A stretch of 52,591 bases of DNA from Chloroflexota bacterium (GCA_028874795.1 JAPPHT010000080.1:1-52591); one strand, 5' to 3'. Counted from the stretch's first letter, positions 8,271 to 17,114 are shown. Notes: a model not told the origin generated them from the sequence alone. Numbers and translations: made by a program.

Positions 8271-9314
8271 CTAGGCAGCCGCGAACAGCCCCACGGTCTT
8301 CGACGAGTTGAAGAGCCAGGACTCGATGAACTCGGTGAACACCGGCTGGTGGCCGAGGGCGTCCATGGCTCCGGCTAGACACATCCAGTTCAACAGCTCG
8401 AACTGTCCGGCGTCCTCGATCTGCGAGAGCGGTATGTCGCGCCACGCCTTGTAGTTCCCCTCCGCGAGCTCCGCATAGCGGGCCCGGTCCGAAACCACGT
8501 CCGGCCACATGCCCTCGTGCTTGTCCGTCAGGAACGCATGCGACCAGCTGGACGAGCCGATGAGGGCCACGCGGTACGGGCTGTCGCGGAAGAACTCGGC
8601 CGTGGCGGCGCCGATGTCGAAGCAGCGTCGCGGGCTGGGGCCGGGCGGGTCCGGCTGGTCCCCGAAGCGGCCGCGCGTGAAGCGGCTCCCATAGCAGTTG
8701 ACATGGAAGGGGATGACCGGGAAGGAGAACCCTTCGCGGTCGTAGTCGAGGTAGGCAACCGTTCGCCAGTAGGCGTGGCCCATGGCGTGGTGGAGCTGCT
8801 TGTAGGCGTAGGAGACGTCGAAGTCATGCTGGAGCAGGTACGTCGCCAGCTCCTTCGCTGGCTGGTGCGCGCCCTTGATGACGAGCTCAAACTCCTCGCC
8901 CTCGCCCCAGATATTGTCAGCAGGGTTGAGCGAGCTGCCGCGGGGGCCGCCGCCCCAGGGGTGCGTCCGGAACTCATCCTCCGCGAAGACGCAGAACGCG
9001 GGGACGATGTCCTCGTGGAAGTTCTCGAACTGATCGTCGCCCCAGACGAGCACAAGGTCCGGGTTGAACTCGTTCAGCGCCTGCCGGAGTTTCCGATAGC
9101 CGTTGGCCAGCCTCGTCCGGTGCCTGTTGGCGGCGGCGCGCCCTTCATCGTCGCCCCACTCCGCCTGCATCTCGGGCGGCCAGTTCTTCGGGTCCTTCAG
9201 GTGCTCGGGAGTCCTGGGGTTGGCCATCAGCCTCTTGACCAGGTTGGCCATCGTATGGTCCTGGTGAGCGCCGTGAGGCCCGTGTGAGAGTCCCAGTCCA
9301 ATGATCTCGGCCAT
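8271..9314 (-). CDS. LigB-type extradiol dioxygenase homolog
   Basis: A 347-residue paralog of the gene at 7038. It has GLSHGPHG with H11, the GDDQFENF replacement of the NDH motif, VIPFHVNCYGSRF, IGSSSWSHAFLT with the catalytic His, and GQFELLNW with the conserved Glu. It starts at the ATG at 9314, preceded by GGAGGTTGAG; an in-frame TTG 12 bases upstream overlaps that ribosome site. It follows the SDR gene by 50 bases on the same strand, so both are probably expressed from the promoter at 10.36 kb. Ring cleavage after SDR re-aromatisation of a cis-dihydrodiol would be the classical order, but this is inference. Confidence 0.83.
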   Translation of the reverse strand: MAEIIGLGLSHGPHGAHQDHTMANLVKRLMANPRTPEHLKDPKNWPPEMQAEWGDDEGRAAANRHRTRLANGYRKLRQALNEFNPDLVLVWGDDQFENFHEDIVPAFCVFAEDEFRTHPWGGGPRGSSLNPADNIWGEGEEFELVIKGAHQPAKELATYLLQHDFDVSYAYKQLHHAMGHAYWRTVAYLDYDREGFSFPVIPFHVNCYGSRFTRGRFGDQPDPPGPSPRRCFDIGAATAEFFRDSPYRVALIGSSSWSHAFLTDKHEGMWPDVVSDRARYAELAEGNYKAWRDIPLSQIEDAGQFELLNWMCLAGAMDALGHQPVFTEFIESWLFNSSKTVGLFAAA

Positions 9315-9364
9315 CTCAACCTCCAATCACGACTTGTCGGACCGAAGCCGCCTGCCGGTCCGCC

Positions 9365-10270
9365 CTACGCCCTGTCAGGCTGGTAGAAGTCCTCGACCTC
9401 CTCGCCGTAGCGGGTGATCTTGAGGTTGCGGCGGTAGTCGTCGGCGTTGACCTCCGTCCAGTGTCCGGGGACCCACGACGGGTACTTGAACCGGGTGCCG
9501 CCGTCGACCGGTATGTCGACGCCGGTCAGGAACTCGGCCTCGTCGGAAGCCAGGAACAACGCAGCCCACGCGAGGTCGGACGCGCGGGGGAAGCGCTCCA
9601 GCGGAATCATCTTGAGCACGTCGTCGCGCGTCACGGAGTGTTGCGTCCGGGGCGGGTCCTGCGGCATCTCCTTGACGGGGCCTGCCCGCCACAGGTTGTG
9701 CTCCATCGCGTAAGGCGTCACGGTGTTGACGCGGATGCCCTGGTGCGCCAGGTCCATGGCGGCCGCACGCGCGAACATGAGGAGGCCGCCCTTGGCCGCG
9801 GAATAGCCGGAGTTACCGGCCTCGCCGTAATGCCCGGCGGTGGAGATGAGATGGATGATGCAGCCCCTGACGCCACCGTCGATCATGGCGCGCGCGGCGT
9901 GCTTCGTCGTGAGCATGCCCGCCGTGAGGTAGGTGCGGAGCTGGTCGTTCCATTGGTCGATGTCGATGTCGACGACGGGCCATCGCGTCTGCCGTCCGGC
10001 GAGGTTGACCACGGTCGTCAGCGTCCCGTAGTGCTCAACGGTCTTCTTGACCGTGTCCTCCACGACTGCCTCGTCCGAGGCATCGCCGGGGAGGCCGATC
10101 GCCTCGTAGCCACGGCTGGTGAGGAAGTTGACGGTGTCCTCCGCGGCTGCGGGAGCGATGTCCGCAACAGCCACCTTCGCGCCCTCACGAGCCATGAAGT
10201 GTGCGATCGTGCCGCCATTGTTCGGACCTGCTCCGAATACGAGCAGCACCTTTCCATCGAGTCTTCCCAT
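9365..10270 (-). CDS. Short-chain dehydrogenase/reductase (SDR)
   Basis: A 301-residue NAD(P)-dependent oxidoreductase. The nucleotide loop is G13-A-G-P-N-N-G-G20, a variant of TGxxxGxG. NLAG (89-92) and the catalytic S143, Y156 and K160 (ISTAG...GYSAAK) are intact, and the C-terminal PVDGG motif of classical SDRs is present. The strong site GGAGGAGGCCTCAA precedes the ATG. A ~30-residue tail beyond the usual length (FKYPSWVPGHWTEV...) is present. Next to a LigB homolog and opposite bicupins, a dihydrodiol or ring-fission-product dehydrogenase role is plausible; the substrate is unknown. Confidence 0.9.
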   Translation of the reverse strand: MGRLDGKVLLVFGAGPNNGGTIAHFMAREGAKVAVADIAPAAAEDTVNFLTSRGYEAIGLPGDASDEAVVEDTVKKTVEHYGTLTTVVNLAGRQTRWPVVDIDIDQWNDQLRTYLTAGMLTTKHAARAMIDGGVRGCIIHLISTAGHYGEAGNSGYSAAKGGLLMFARAAAMDLAHQGIRVNTVTPYAMEHNLWRAGPVKEMPQDPPRTQHSVTRDDVLKMIPLERFPRASDLAWAALFLASDEAEFLTGVDIPVDGGTRFKYPSWVPGHWTEVNADDYRRNLKITRYGEEVEDFYQPDRA

Positions 10271-10361
10271 TTGAGGCCTCCTCCAGAGGAAATCGAACTA
10301 CGCCAGTGGTACTGAACAGGCGTCCGCGAACGAGCCAGGGCCGGACGCGGGGCTGTTCGGA

Positions 10362-10390
10362 AGCATAGGGAACGCTCCTATGAGTGTCAA
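10362..10390 (-). promoter_or_regulatory. Promoter of the SDR-LigB unit
   Basis: On the minus strand TTGACA (10390-10385), a 17-base spacer and TATGCT (10367-10362) form a near-consensus housekeeping sigma promoter. It predicts a leader of about 85 bases ahead of the SDR start. The 12-mer CGTTTGACACTC spanning its -35 recurs exactly at the third bicupin promoter (13069). Confidence 0.7.
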
Positions 10391-10521
10391 ACGAAGTCGC
10401 GCCGCGGCCAGACCGACCTCGGACCCCGTCTCCTGCCTCACTCGATCTCTGCACCCGCCGTGCCGTTCCACAGCGCAGGCTCCCAGCACGTCCACGCTCC
10501 CAGGACCGGGGCTCGGCGAGT

Positions 10522-10550
10522 TTGACACGTCAGATGCCCCGTACTAGGGT
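10522..10550 (+). promoter_or_regulatory. Promoter of the first bicupin
   Basis: TTGACA (10522-10527), a 17-base spacer and TAGGGT (10545-10550) lie 90 bases before the first bicupin. The -35 is perfect and the -10 is weak. It is divergent from the SDR promoter. Confidence 0.55.
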
Positions 10551-10639
10551 GTGCGCGTCTGCCAGGCAGGTTATCTTCATCATCGGGGAAGCTCCCGGGC
10601 TGCCGGTGGAGCGACGATCCCCGCGCCATAGGTGAAACG

Positions 10640-11785
10640 ATGACCCAAGATTACGTCGGGACGAAGAACTGGGTTCGACAGCCGACTCCTTACGAACGCT
10701 ACATGGACGACCAGGGGGTCCCCGTACACCGCGGCGAGGTCGGCTACTACGACCTCCGCGACCTGCCGTTAGGACCCTGGAAGCGGATGCAGGCCGAGGG
10801 TGCGTTCTTCGACCTGAGCGGCACCGGCGGCCAGCAGGGCACGTATGTCATCCAGATACCGGGCGCCGGGGCCATCACGCCCGAGAAGCACCTGTACGAA
10901 GAGATCTTCTACGTGCTCGAAGGCCGCGGCACCACGGAGATATGGGCGGAGGACGGGGGTCCCGTTTCGACCTTCGAGTGGCAGGCGGGCAGCCTGTTCG
11001 CTCCCCCGATGAATACATGGCACCGGCTCATCAACGCCTCGGCGAGCCCTGCCCTGCTCCTGGGCGTGACCAACGCGCCTCCCGCTTTCTTCATCTACAG
11101 GTCGCAGGACTTCATATTCAACAACGCGTACCGGTTCACCGACCGGTACGATGGTTCCGCCGACTACTTCAAGGAGCAGGCGCTGGGCACCGACGCGGTG
11201 ACCGGTAGGGCCCGCAACTTCGGTAACATCATCCCGGATGCCATCCACACGGCGATACCGCTGGACGGTCAGCGCGGGGCGGGGCATCGTTCCTTCTTCT
11301 GGAGCCTCTCAGGCAACACGTTCAATGGTTTCATCGCCGAGTATCCCTCCGGCCGGTACTCCAAGACGCACGCGCACGACTCCGGGCCGATCATCGTCTG
11401 CCTCAGCGGCAAGGGCTACAGCATCACGTGGCCCCGAGAGGCGGGCACGCAGCCGTGGAAGAACGGCAAGGGCGACCTCGTCAAGCGCCAGGACTACATC
11501 CCCGGCGGCATCGTCAGCGCAGCGCCGGGCGACGCCAACTGGTTCCACGGACACTTCGGGGCCTCTGCCGAGCCCCTGCGTGTTCTGGCCTTCCTCGGGG
11601 GCTTCCCCCGGCGGACTTCAGGCGCGCCGGGCGTGGAAACGATGTTGCTGAACGTGGACGTGAAGGAAGGCGGGAACACGATCGAGTACGAAGACGAGGA
11701 CCCCTACGTGAGGCAGATGTTCGAGGAGCAGCTCACGAAGGTGGGTGCGAAGTTCGATATGCCGGAAGAGGTCTACGCCCGCTAG
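10640..11785 (+). CDS. Bicupin protein, copy 1 of a tandem triplet
   Basis: A 381-residue protein with two cupin domains. Cupin 1 spans about 65-155: PEKHLYEEIFYVLEGRG with H84 and E88, then NTWHRL. Cupin 2 spans about 230-345: YSKTHAHDSG, LSGKGYSITW, then ANWFHGHFG. The architecture recalls gentisate 1,2-dioxygenase and related bicupin ring-cleavage enzymes, so an Fe(II)-dependent dioxygenase is my leading guess; substrate and activity are unproven. It starts at ATG after AGGTGAAACG. Two close copies follow (11867, 13205) and a distant one lies at 32712, next to a Rieske oxygenase. Confidence 0.8.
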   Translation: MTQDYVGTKNWVRQPTPYERYMDDQGVPVHRGEVGYYDLRDLPLGPWKRMQAEGAFFDLSGTGGQQGTYVIQIPGAGAITPEKHLYEEIFYVLEGRGTTEIWAEDGGPVSTFEWQAGSLFAPPMNTWHRLINASASPALLLGVTNAPPAFFIYRSQDFIFNNAYRFTDRYDGSADYFKEQALGTDAVTGRARNFGNIIPDAIHTAIPLDGQRGAGHRSFFWSLSGNTFNGFIAEYPSGRYSKTHAHDSGPIIVCLSGKGYSITWPREAGTQPWKNGKGDLVKRQDYIPGGIVSAAPGDANWFHGHFGASAEPLRVLAFLGGFPRRTSGAPGVETMLLNVDVKEGGNTIEYEDEDPYVRQMFEEQLTKVGAKFDMPEEVYAR

Positions 11786-11830
11786 GCATCTGTTCCCTTC
11801 ACCCGGTGACGTCGGCGTCGATAGCGGTGG

Positions 11831-11862
11831 CTTGTCACGCAGGTTACTTGTCGCGCAGGTGA
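11831..11862 (+). repeat. Two tandem 16-bp units upstream of bicupin copy 2
   Basis: CTTGTCACGCAGGTTA (11831-11846) is directly repeated as CTTGTCGCGCAGGTGA (11847-11862). The second unit supplies the AGGTGA ribosome site of the next gene. It could be a small regulatory duplication or slippage. Confidence 0.6.
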
Positions 11863-11866
11863 GCCA

Positions 11867-13012
11867 ATGACACAAGACTACGTGGGCACGAAGTCCTTCG
11901 CACGACGGTCAACGCCGTACGAGCTCTACATGGAGGAGCAGGGCGTTCCCATCCACTACGGCCAGGTCGGGTACTACGACCTGCGCGACCTGCCGCTCGG
12001 CCCATGGAGGCGGATGCAGGCGGAGGGTGCGTTCTTCGACCTGAGCGGCACCGGCGGCCAGCAGGGCACCTACCTCATCCAGGTCCCCGGCGCCGGTGCG
12101 ATAGCACCCGAGAAGCACATGTATGAAGAGGTCTTCTACGTGCTCGAAGGCCGCGGCACTACGGAGATTTGGACCGACGGAGGAGGCCAGCCTTCCACCT
12201 TCGAATGGCAGGCGGGCAGCCTGTTCTCGCCTCCCATGAATACGTGGCACCGCCTCGTCAACGCGTCCGCAAGCCCGGCGTTGCTCCTCGGCGTCACTAA
12301 CGCTCCTCCCGCTTTCTTCATCTACCGCACGCAGGACTTCATGTTCAACAACCCGTACCAGTTCACCGACCGGTACGACGGTTCCGCCGACTACTTCAAG
12401 GAGCAGCCGTTCGGCAGAGACGAACTCTCAGGACGGGCACGCAACTTCGGCAACATCATCCCGGACGCCATCCACACGGAGTTGCCGTTGGACGGCCAGC
12501 GCGGCGCCGGACACCGCCATTTCTCCTGGAACCTCTCCGGCAACACCTTCCAGGGGTTCATCGCCGAGTACCCCTCCGGCCGCTACTCCAAGACGCACGC
12601 CCACGACGCCGGACCGATCCTCATCTGCCTCAGCGGCAAGGGATACAGCATCACGTGGCCCCGCGAGGCAGGGACGCAGCCATGGAAGAACGGCAAAGGC
12701 GACCTCGTCAAGCGCCAAGACTACATCCCCGGCGGCATCGTGAGCGCGGCCCCGGGCAACGCCAACTGGTTCCACGGACACTTCGGCGCCTCTGCCGAGC
12801 CTCTGCGCGTGCTCGCCTTCCTCGGCGGGTTCCCCCGCCGGACCGCGGGCGCGCCGGGCGTGGAGATGCACGCGCTCAACCTGGACGTGAAAGAAGGCGG
12901 GAACACGATAGAGTACGAAGATGAGGACCCTTACGTCCGGCAGATGTTCGAGGAAGAGCTGAACAAAGCAGGCGCCAGGTTCGACATGCCGGAAGAGGTC
13001 TATGCCCGTTAG
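11867..13012 (+). CDS. Bicupin protein, copy 2
   Basis: 381 residues, collinear with copy 1 from the shared MTQDYVGTK start to the shared MPEEVYAR end. Both cupin metal-binding sets are retained (PEKHMYEEVFYVLEGRG...TWHRL and YSKTHAHDAG...NWFHGHFG). The main differences are in the mid-region (FGRDELSGR, TELPLDGQ, HFSWNLSGN), which could shift the pocket. It starts at ATG after AGGTGAGCCA, 81 bases downstream of copy 1, so co-transcription is likely. The likely role is the same as copy 1: bicupin dioxygenase or isomerase, substrate unknown. Confidence 0.8.
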   Translation: MTQDYVGTKSFARRSTPYELYMEEQGVPIHYGQVGYYDLRDLPLGPWRRMQAEGAFFDLSGTGGQQGTYLIQVPGAGAIAPEKHMYEEVFYVLEGRGTTEIWTDGGGQPSTFEWQAGSLFSPPMNTWHRLVNASASPALLLGVTNAPPAFFIYRTQDFMFNNPYQFTDRYDGSADYFKEQPFGRDELSGRARNFGNIIPDAIHTELPLDGQRGAGHRHFSWNLSGNTFQGFIAEYPSGRYSKTHAHDAGPILICLSGKGYSITWPREAGTQPWKNGKGDLVKRQDYIPGGIVSAAPGNANWFHGHFGASAEPLRVLAFLGGFPRRTAGAPGVEMHALNLDVKEGGNTIEYEDEDPYVRQMFEEELNKAGARFDMPEEVYAR

Positions 13013-13070
13013 TTCGCCGTCTCCTTTCACGCAGGGGCGTCTGGGAGAGAACGACGCTTTTCCGCCGCGT

Positions 13071-13100
13071 TTGACACTCCACGCCGGGCGACACTATAGT
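13071..13100 (+). promoter_or_regulatory. Promoter of bicupin copy 3
   Basis: TTGACA (13071-13076), an 18-base spacer and TATAGT (13095-13100) sit about 105 bases before copy 3. This is one of the best promoter matches in the window. It can drive copy 3 and the transporter genes behind it independently of copies 1 and 2. Confidence 0.72.
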
Positions 13101-13204
13101 TCGCCCAATGTTGTACGGAGAGTCCCGCCCGGCTCTCCGGTCCACCGGCGCTTCCCGTGCAACCAACCCGGCATCGAGGACAAGACCCGTAACGCGGGGA
13201 AACG

Positions 13205-14362
13205 ATGACACAAGACTACGTGGGAACCAAGTTCTGGGCGCGACGGTCGACGCCTTACGAGCACTACATGGAGGAGCAGGGCGTTCCCGTCCATTACGAC
13301 GAGGTCGGTTACTACGACCTGCGCGACCTGCCGCTCGGCCCATGGAAGCGGATGCAGGCAGAGGGGGCATTCTTCGACCTGAGCGGCACCGGCGGCCAGC
13401 AGGGCACGTACGTCATCCAGATACCGGGCGCCGGGGCCATCACGCCCGAGAAGCACATGTATGAAGAGATCTTCTACGTGCTCGAAGGCCGCGGCACCAC
13501 GGAGATATGGACCGACGGAGGAGGCCAGCCTTCCACCTTCGAATGGCAGGCGGGCAGCCTGTTCTCGCCTCCCATGAATACGTGGCACCGGATCATCAAT
13601 GCGTCCGCAAGCCCTGCATTGCTTCTGGGCGTGACCAACGCGCCTCCCGCTTTCTTCATCTACCGCACGCAGGATTTCATGTTCAACAACCCGTACCAGT
13701 TCGCCGACCGGTACGACGGTTCCGCCGACTACTTCAAGGAACAGGGGCTGGGCACCGACGAGGTCTCCGGCCGGGCACGCAACTTCGGCAACATCATCCC
13801 GGACGCCGTGCACACGACGATACCGCTGGACGGTCAGCGCGGAGCAGGACACAGGGCCTTCTTCTGGAGCCTCTCAGGCAACACCTTCCGCGGGTTCGTC
13901 GCCGAGTATCCCTCAGGGCGCTACTCGAAGACGCACGCGCACGACTCCGGGCCGATCATCGTCTGCCTCAGCGGCAAGGGCTACAGCATCACGTGGCCCC
14001 GCGAGACGGGCACGCAGCCGTGGAAGAACGGCAAGGGCGACCTGGTGAAGCGCCAAGACTACGGACCCGGCGGCATCGTCAGCGCGGCCCCGGGCAACGC
14101 CAACTGGTTCCACGGCCACTTCGGCGCTTCCGCCGAACCCCTGCGCGTTCTGGCTTTCCTCGGGGGGTTCCCCCGGCGGACCGCAGGCGCGCCGGGCGTG
14201 GAGATGCACGTGCACAACGTGGACGTGAAGGAAGGCGGGAACACGATAGAGTACGAAGACGAGGACCCCTACGTGAGGCAGATGTTCAAGGAGCAACTGG
14301 CCAAGGTGGGAGCCACGTTCGACATGCCGGAGGAACTGTACGCGCCCCAGCCGGTCTCGTGA
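13205..14362 (+). CDS. Bicupin protein, copy 3 (mosaic of copies 1 and 2)
   Basis: 385 residues, with the same two cupin domains as the preceding copies and a slightly different C-terminus (ELYAPQPVS). At the DNA level, runs that match copy 1 alternate with runs that match copy 2. About 13510-13590 is essentially identical to copy 2, while 13400-13445 and 13470-13508 follow copy 1. This indicates recombination between copies. It has its own promoter at 13.07 kb, and the solute-binding lipoprotein starts 46 bases downstream. The function guess is as for copy 1. Confidence 0.8.
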   Translation: MTQDYVGTKFWARRSTPYEHYMEEQGVPVHYDEVGYYDLRDLPLGPWKRMQAEGAFFDLSGTGGQQGTYVIQIPGAGAITPEKHMYEEIFYVLEGRGTTEIWTDGGGQPSTFEWQAGSLFSPPMNTWHRIINASASPALLLGVTNAPPAFFIYRTQDFMFNNPYQFADRYDGSADYFKEQGLGTDEVSGRARNFGNIIPDAVHTTIPLDGQRGAGHRAFFWSLSGNTFRGFVAEYPSGRYSKTHAHDSGPIIVCLSGKGYSITWPRETGTQPWKNGKGDLVKRQDYGPGGIVSAAPGNANWFHGHFGASAEPLRVLAFLGGFPRRTAGAPGVEMHVHNVDVKEGGNTIEYEDEDPYVRQMFKEQLAKVGATFDMPEELYAPQPVS

Positions 14363-14408
14363 GACGTGCCGGCGGGGCGAAACGCTCGATTTCAACAGGG
14401 AGGAACCC

Positions 14409-15737
14409 ATGCGCACACCAGGCTCTATCAGATCGACCGTAAAGAGAGGCAGACTGCACGGCATGACACTCCTCGCGTCAGCCCTGCTGGTGCCTCTCGC
14501 CGTCTTTCTCATGACGGCTTGCGGGGCGGACCCGACGGCTACGCCGGTCCCCACCGCGACGCCCGTCCCGCCCACCGCGACCCCGGTGCCGGAGCAGCCG
14601 GCGCAACCGGAGCCGGCAGCGCCAACCGCCACGCCGACGGTCGACGCCATGGCGGAGTTCCAAGCCGAGTGGGACGCACTCGTTGCCGCTGCACAGGAAG
14701 AGGGTGAGCTCGTCGTCATCCTGGGCGGCTCGGCATCCCGTGCCTTCCGACCGGTGGTCGAGGAGTTCGGCAGGCGTTTCGACATCAATGCGATCCCGGC
14801 GGCAGGGCGTGACGGCGAACACGTGGACCGCATCCTCGCCGAGCGCGCGGGAGGCAGGTACCTCGTCGACGCCACGCACCTCGGCCCGACAACCAGCCGG
14901 ACGCGCGCCATCCCGGCGGGCCTCTTCGACGACATCCACCAACACCTCTTCCATCCTGAAGTCATCAATCTGGACAACTGGTTCAAGGGACGCCTCTGGT
15001 TCGCGGATGAGACGGAGAAGTACCTGCTGACGCACTCGGCGGGCATCAGCTCCGTAGTCACCGGCTACTACAACACGGACCTCGTCTCACAGGAAGACGT
15101 CGACGCGATCCAGTCGGTCTACGACTACCTCGACCCCAAGTGGAAGGGCCAGATCGTCAGCGTTCCGCTCGACACTGCGGGGGCCGGAGGCACCTGGTAC
15201 GGGCTCTACGTCCACCCGGAGGTAGGCACGGACTGGATCGAGCGCTTCGTGCGAGAGATGGACGTTGAGTACACGGACGAGGCGCGCGTCATCGCCGACG
15301 GCGTGGCGACGGGCAAGTGGGCCTGGGGCATCGCCATCGGCGCGGCAGGACGCGACATCCGCGGCCTGGCAGCCGAGGGCCTCCCGGTCGCGGAGCTCAG
15401 CAAGCTGCTGAGTGAGGCGCCAACGCTGAGCGGCTCCGGCTCCAGCAACAACACGGCGATCTTCACGCAGCCCGCGCACCCCAATGCGGCGAAGCTGTAC
15501 ATCAACTGGTTCCTCTCCAAGGAAGGCCAGACCGTGATGCACGAGATGTCCGACATATCGCCGGCCCCGACCCTGCGCGTCGACGGCGTGCCCTGGGGCA
15601 AGACGCTGGAAGAAGAACGGCGCGTGGAAGGCCAGGACTACTACTTCCTGAGCGCAGACCCTGAGTACCTGAAGCTCCACGAGGAGGCCATCGCCTTCTC
15701 GAGGGGGGTCTACGCGGAAGCCACGGGGCAGAATTAG
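14409..15737 (+). CDS. ABC transporter substrate-binding lipoprotein (Fe3+/AfuA-type fold)
   Basis: 442 residues. The signal peptide ends in a lipobox MTAC with lipidated C38, then about 40 residues of TATPVP-type linker, then a periplasmic-binding-protein fold starting near EGELVVILGGSASRAFRPV. Later landmarks are the hinge region GYYNTDLVSQEDV, DYLDPKWKGQI, and HPNAAKLYINWFLSKEGQ, all typical of AfuA/FbpA-like binding proteins. The start ATG follows AGGGAGGAACCC. It is anchored outside the membrane and should deliver substrate to the permease at 17115. Given the bicupins upstream, an organic acid is as likely as iron. A 16-bp hairpin follows the stop. Confidence 0.88.
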   Translation: MRTPGSIRSTVKRGRLHGMTLLASALLVPLAVFLMTACGADPTATPVPTATPVPPTATPVPEQPAQPEPAAPTATPTVDAMAEFQAEWDALVAAAQEEGELVVILGGSASRAFRPVVEEFGRRFDINAIPAAGRDGEHVDRILAERAGGRYLVDATHLGPTTSRTRAIPAGLFDDIHQHLFHPEVINLDNWFKGRLWFADETEKYLLTHSAGISSVVTGYYNTDLVSQEDVDAIQSVYDYLDPKWKGQIVSVPLDTAGAGGTWYGLYVHPEVGTDWIERFVREMDVEYTDEARVIADGVATGKWAWGIAIGAAGRDIRGLAAEGLPVAELSKLLSEAPTLSGSGSSNNTAIFTQPAHPNAAKLYINWFLSKEGQTVMHEMSDISPAPTLRVDGVPWGKTLEEERRVEGQDYYFLSADPEYLKLHEEAIAFSRGVYAEATGQN

Positions 15738-15757
15738 ACGGCAACAAGGCCTGACAG

Positions 15758-15794
15758 GAGGGTGTGTGCCGGCGGCTTGCCGGCACACACCCTC
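15758..15794 (+). terminator. Strong intercistronic hairpin after the binding-protein gene
   Basis: A perfect 16-bp stem (15758-15773 / 15779-15794, core GTGTGTGCCGGC) closes a 5-base loop 20 bases after the stop. No T-tract follows, so it is more likely an mRNA-stability or attenuating element than a full terminator. It would keep the binding protein in excess over the permease. Confidence 0.65.
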
Positions 15795-15825
15795 GCTTAC
15801 AACACTCTGGTCCGGGGAGTAGGAG

Positions 15826-17091
15826 ATGCCAGAGCGCGCCCTGACCCTCGAATGGAACCCTGCAGGCGCAGACGTCGACCCCCGAAGCACGTGGGACCCG
15901 ACCTGGAGCACACCGGTCTTTTCCCTGGCTGAGCGTGACCGGCGCTGGGGCCGCGTGCGCGAGCTGATGGCGCGGGACGGCCTGGACGCGATCGTCTGCC
16001 TCCCGGACACCGGGCGCTTCAACCGCGGCAACGCCGACGCGATGTACCTGACCCAGCTCGGCGAGAACCAGGAACTCGTGACGGCCGTCTTCCCCATGGA
16101 CGGCGACGTGGTGGCGTGGCAGTCCCGCCCCGGCATGTGGCCGACGTCCAACTGGGGGATCGACATCCGCCGCGCCGAGGGCCGGGGGATGGGCGCCGCC
16201 ATGATCATCGGCCGGCTCAAGGAGTTGGGCTTCACGTCCGGCACGATCGGCGTCGCGGGGCTCACGTCGACGATGCTCGCCTACGTGCGCCAGGCGGAAG
16301 GGCTCGCCAACTGGCAGTCGGTGGAAGAGATAAAACGGGCATTCCCCGAGGCCAGGGTCGTGTCCGCGACACCGGCGCTGGGCGAGGCGCGCTACCAGAA
16401 GAGCGAGGAAGAGATCGAGTTCATCCGCAAGGGCGTCCAGGTGAGCGAGATGCTCATCCAGGCGGTGCGCGAGCACGGCGGTCCGGGCGTGCCGGAGCGA
16501 TTGCTGTACGCGAACATGCAGTTCACCGCGGCGGCGGCTGGCGGGTCCTTCCCGGTGATGCTTGGATGGACGAGCGGCCCGCTGGGCAACATCTATCACC
16601 GGCTGGAGCAACCGTCGTTCCGCACGCAGCAGCCGGGCGACGTCCTCTCGATCGAGATCGAGGGACGCTGGGGCGGCTACGTGGGGCGAACCGACCAGTC
16701 GTTCACCGTGGGCGACGCCCACTCCGACTACGTCGACAGCATGCATCTCACGTTCGAGTCGTTCAACCGCGTCGCCGCGGCCATGCGTCCCGGCGTCCGC
16801 GTGGCCGAGCTCATCGAAGCAGGCCACGTGGAGGGCATGGGCGGCCGCGGCGTGGCGAACCTGACCATGCACGGCTACGGCACAGGAGACGAGGGCCCAC
16901 TGGTGACCGGCTCGCGGGACCCTGAGCTCCTGAACACGGAGATCAGGGAAGGCTGTACGCTGCTCATCAAGCCGGGCAACCAGATAGACGGGAAGCCGGG
17001 GTCCGGCAACTGGGGCGATACCGTCGTGGTGCGGGCGAACGGCGCTGAGCGGCTGGGGACACGTCCCCAGGAAGTGCTCGAACTCCACTAG
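15826..17091 (+). CDS. M24-fold (creatinase/aminopeptidase P-like) protein lacking most metal ligands
   Basis: 421 residues with an N-terminal creatinase-like domain (about 35-190) and a C-terminal pita-bread domain. By alignment from memory with M24 peptidases, four of the five metal ligands are replaced: first Asp by E277, second Asp by R288, and the two Glu by K382 (IKPG) and G397 (NWGD). Only H349 (MHGYGTG) is kept. It should therefore not be a metallopeptidase. Creatinase, a metal-free amidinohydrolase of this fold, shows that non-peptidase chemistry is possible. It lies between a binding-protein and a permease gene, and may act on the imported compound. Confidence 0.8.
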   Translation: MPERALTLEWNPAGADVDPRSTWDPTWSTPVFSLAERDRRWGRVRELMARDGLDAIVCLPDTGRFNRGNADAMYLTQLGENQELVTAVFPMDGDVVAWQSRPGMWPTSNWGIDIRRAEGRGMGAAMIIGRLKELGFTSGTIGVAGLTSTMLAYVRQAEGLANWQSVEEIKRAFPEARVVSATPALGEARYQKSEEEIEFIRKGVQVSEMLIQAVREHGGPGVPERLLYANMQFTAAAAGGSFPVMLGWTSGPLGNIYHRLEQPSFRTQQPGDVLSIEIEGRWGGYVGRTDQSFTVGDAHSDYVDSMHLTFESFNRVAAAMRPGVRVAELIEAGHVEGMGGRGVANLTMHGYGTGDEGPLVTGSRDPELLNTEIREGCTLLIKPGNQIDGKPGSGNWGDTVVVRANGAERLGTRPQEVLELH

Positions 17092-17114
17092 GGGCCTCGA
17101 GGCAAAGAGAGTCC

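Larger units (their letters stand above)
10271..10639. other. Divergent regulatory region, no gene
   Basis: The 369 bases between the SDR gene (minus) and the first bicupin (plus) hold back-to-back promoters but no convincing reading frame. Both -35 elements sit in the same GTTTGACAC context, facing opposite ways about 130 bases apart. A regulator binding between them could control both directions. Confidence 0.7.

Noticed and set aside
15502-17088. A 528-codon minus-strand frame
   Set aside because: Antisense to the binding-protein and M24-type genes, both with strong starts and motifs.
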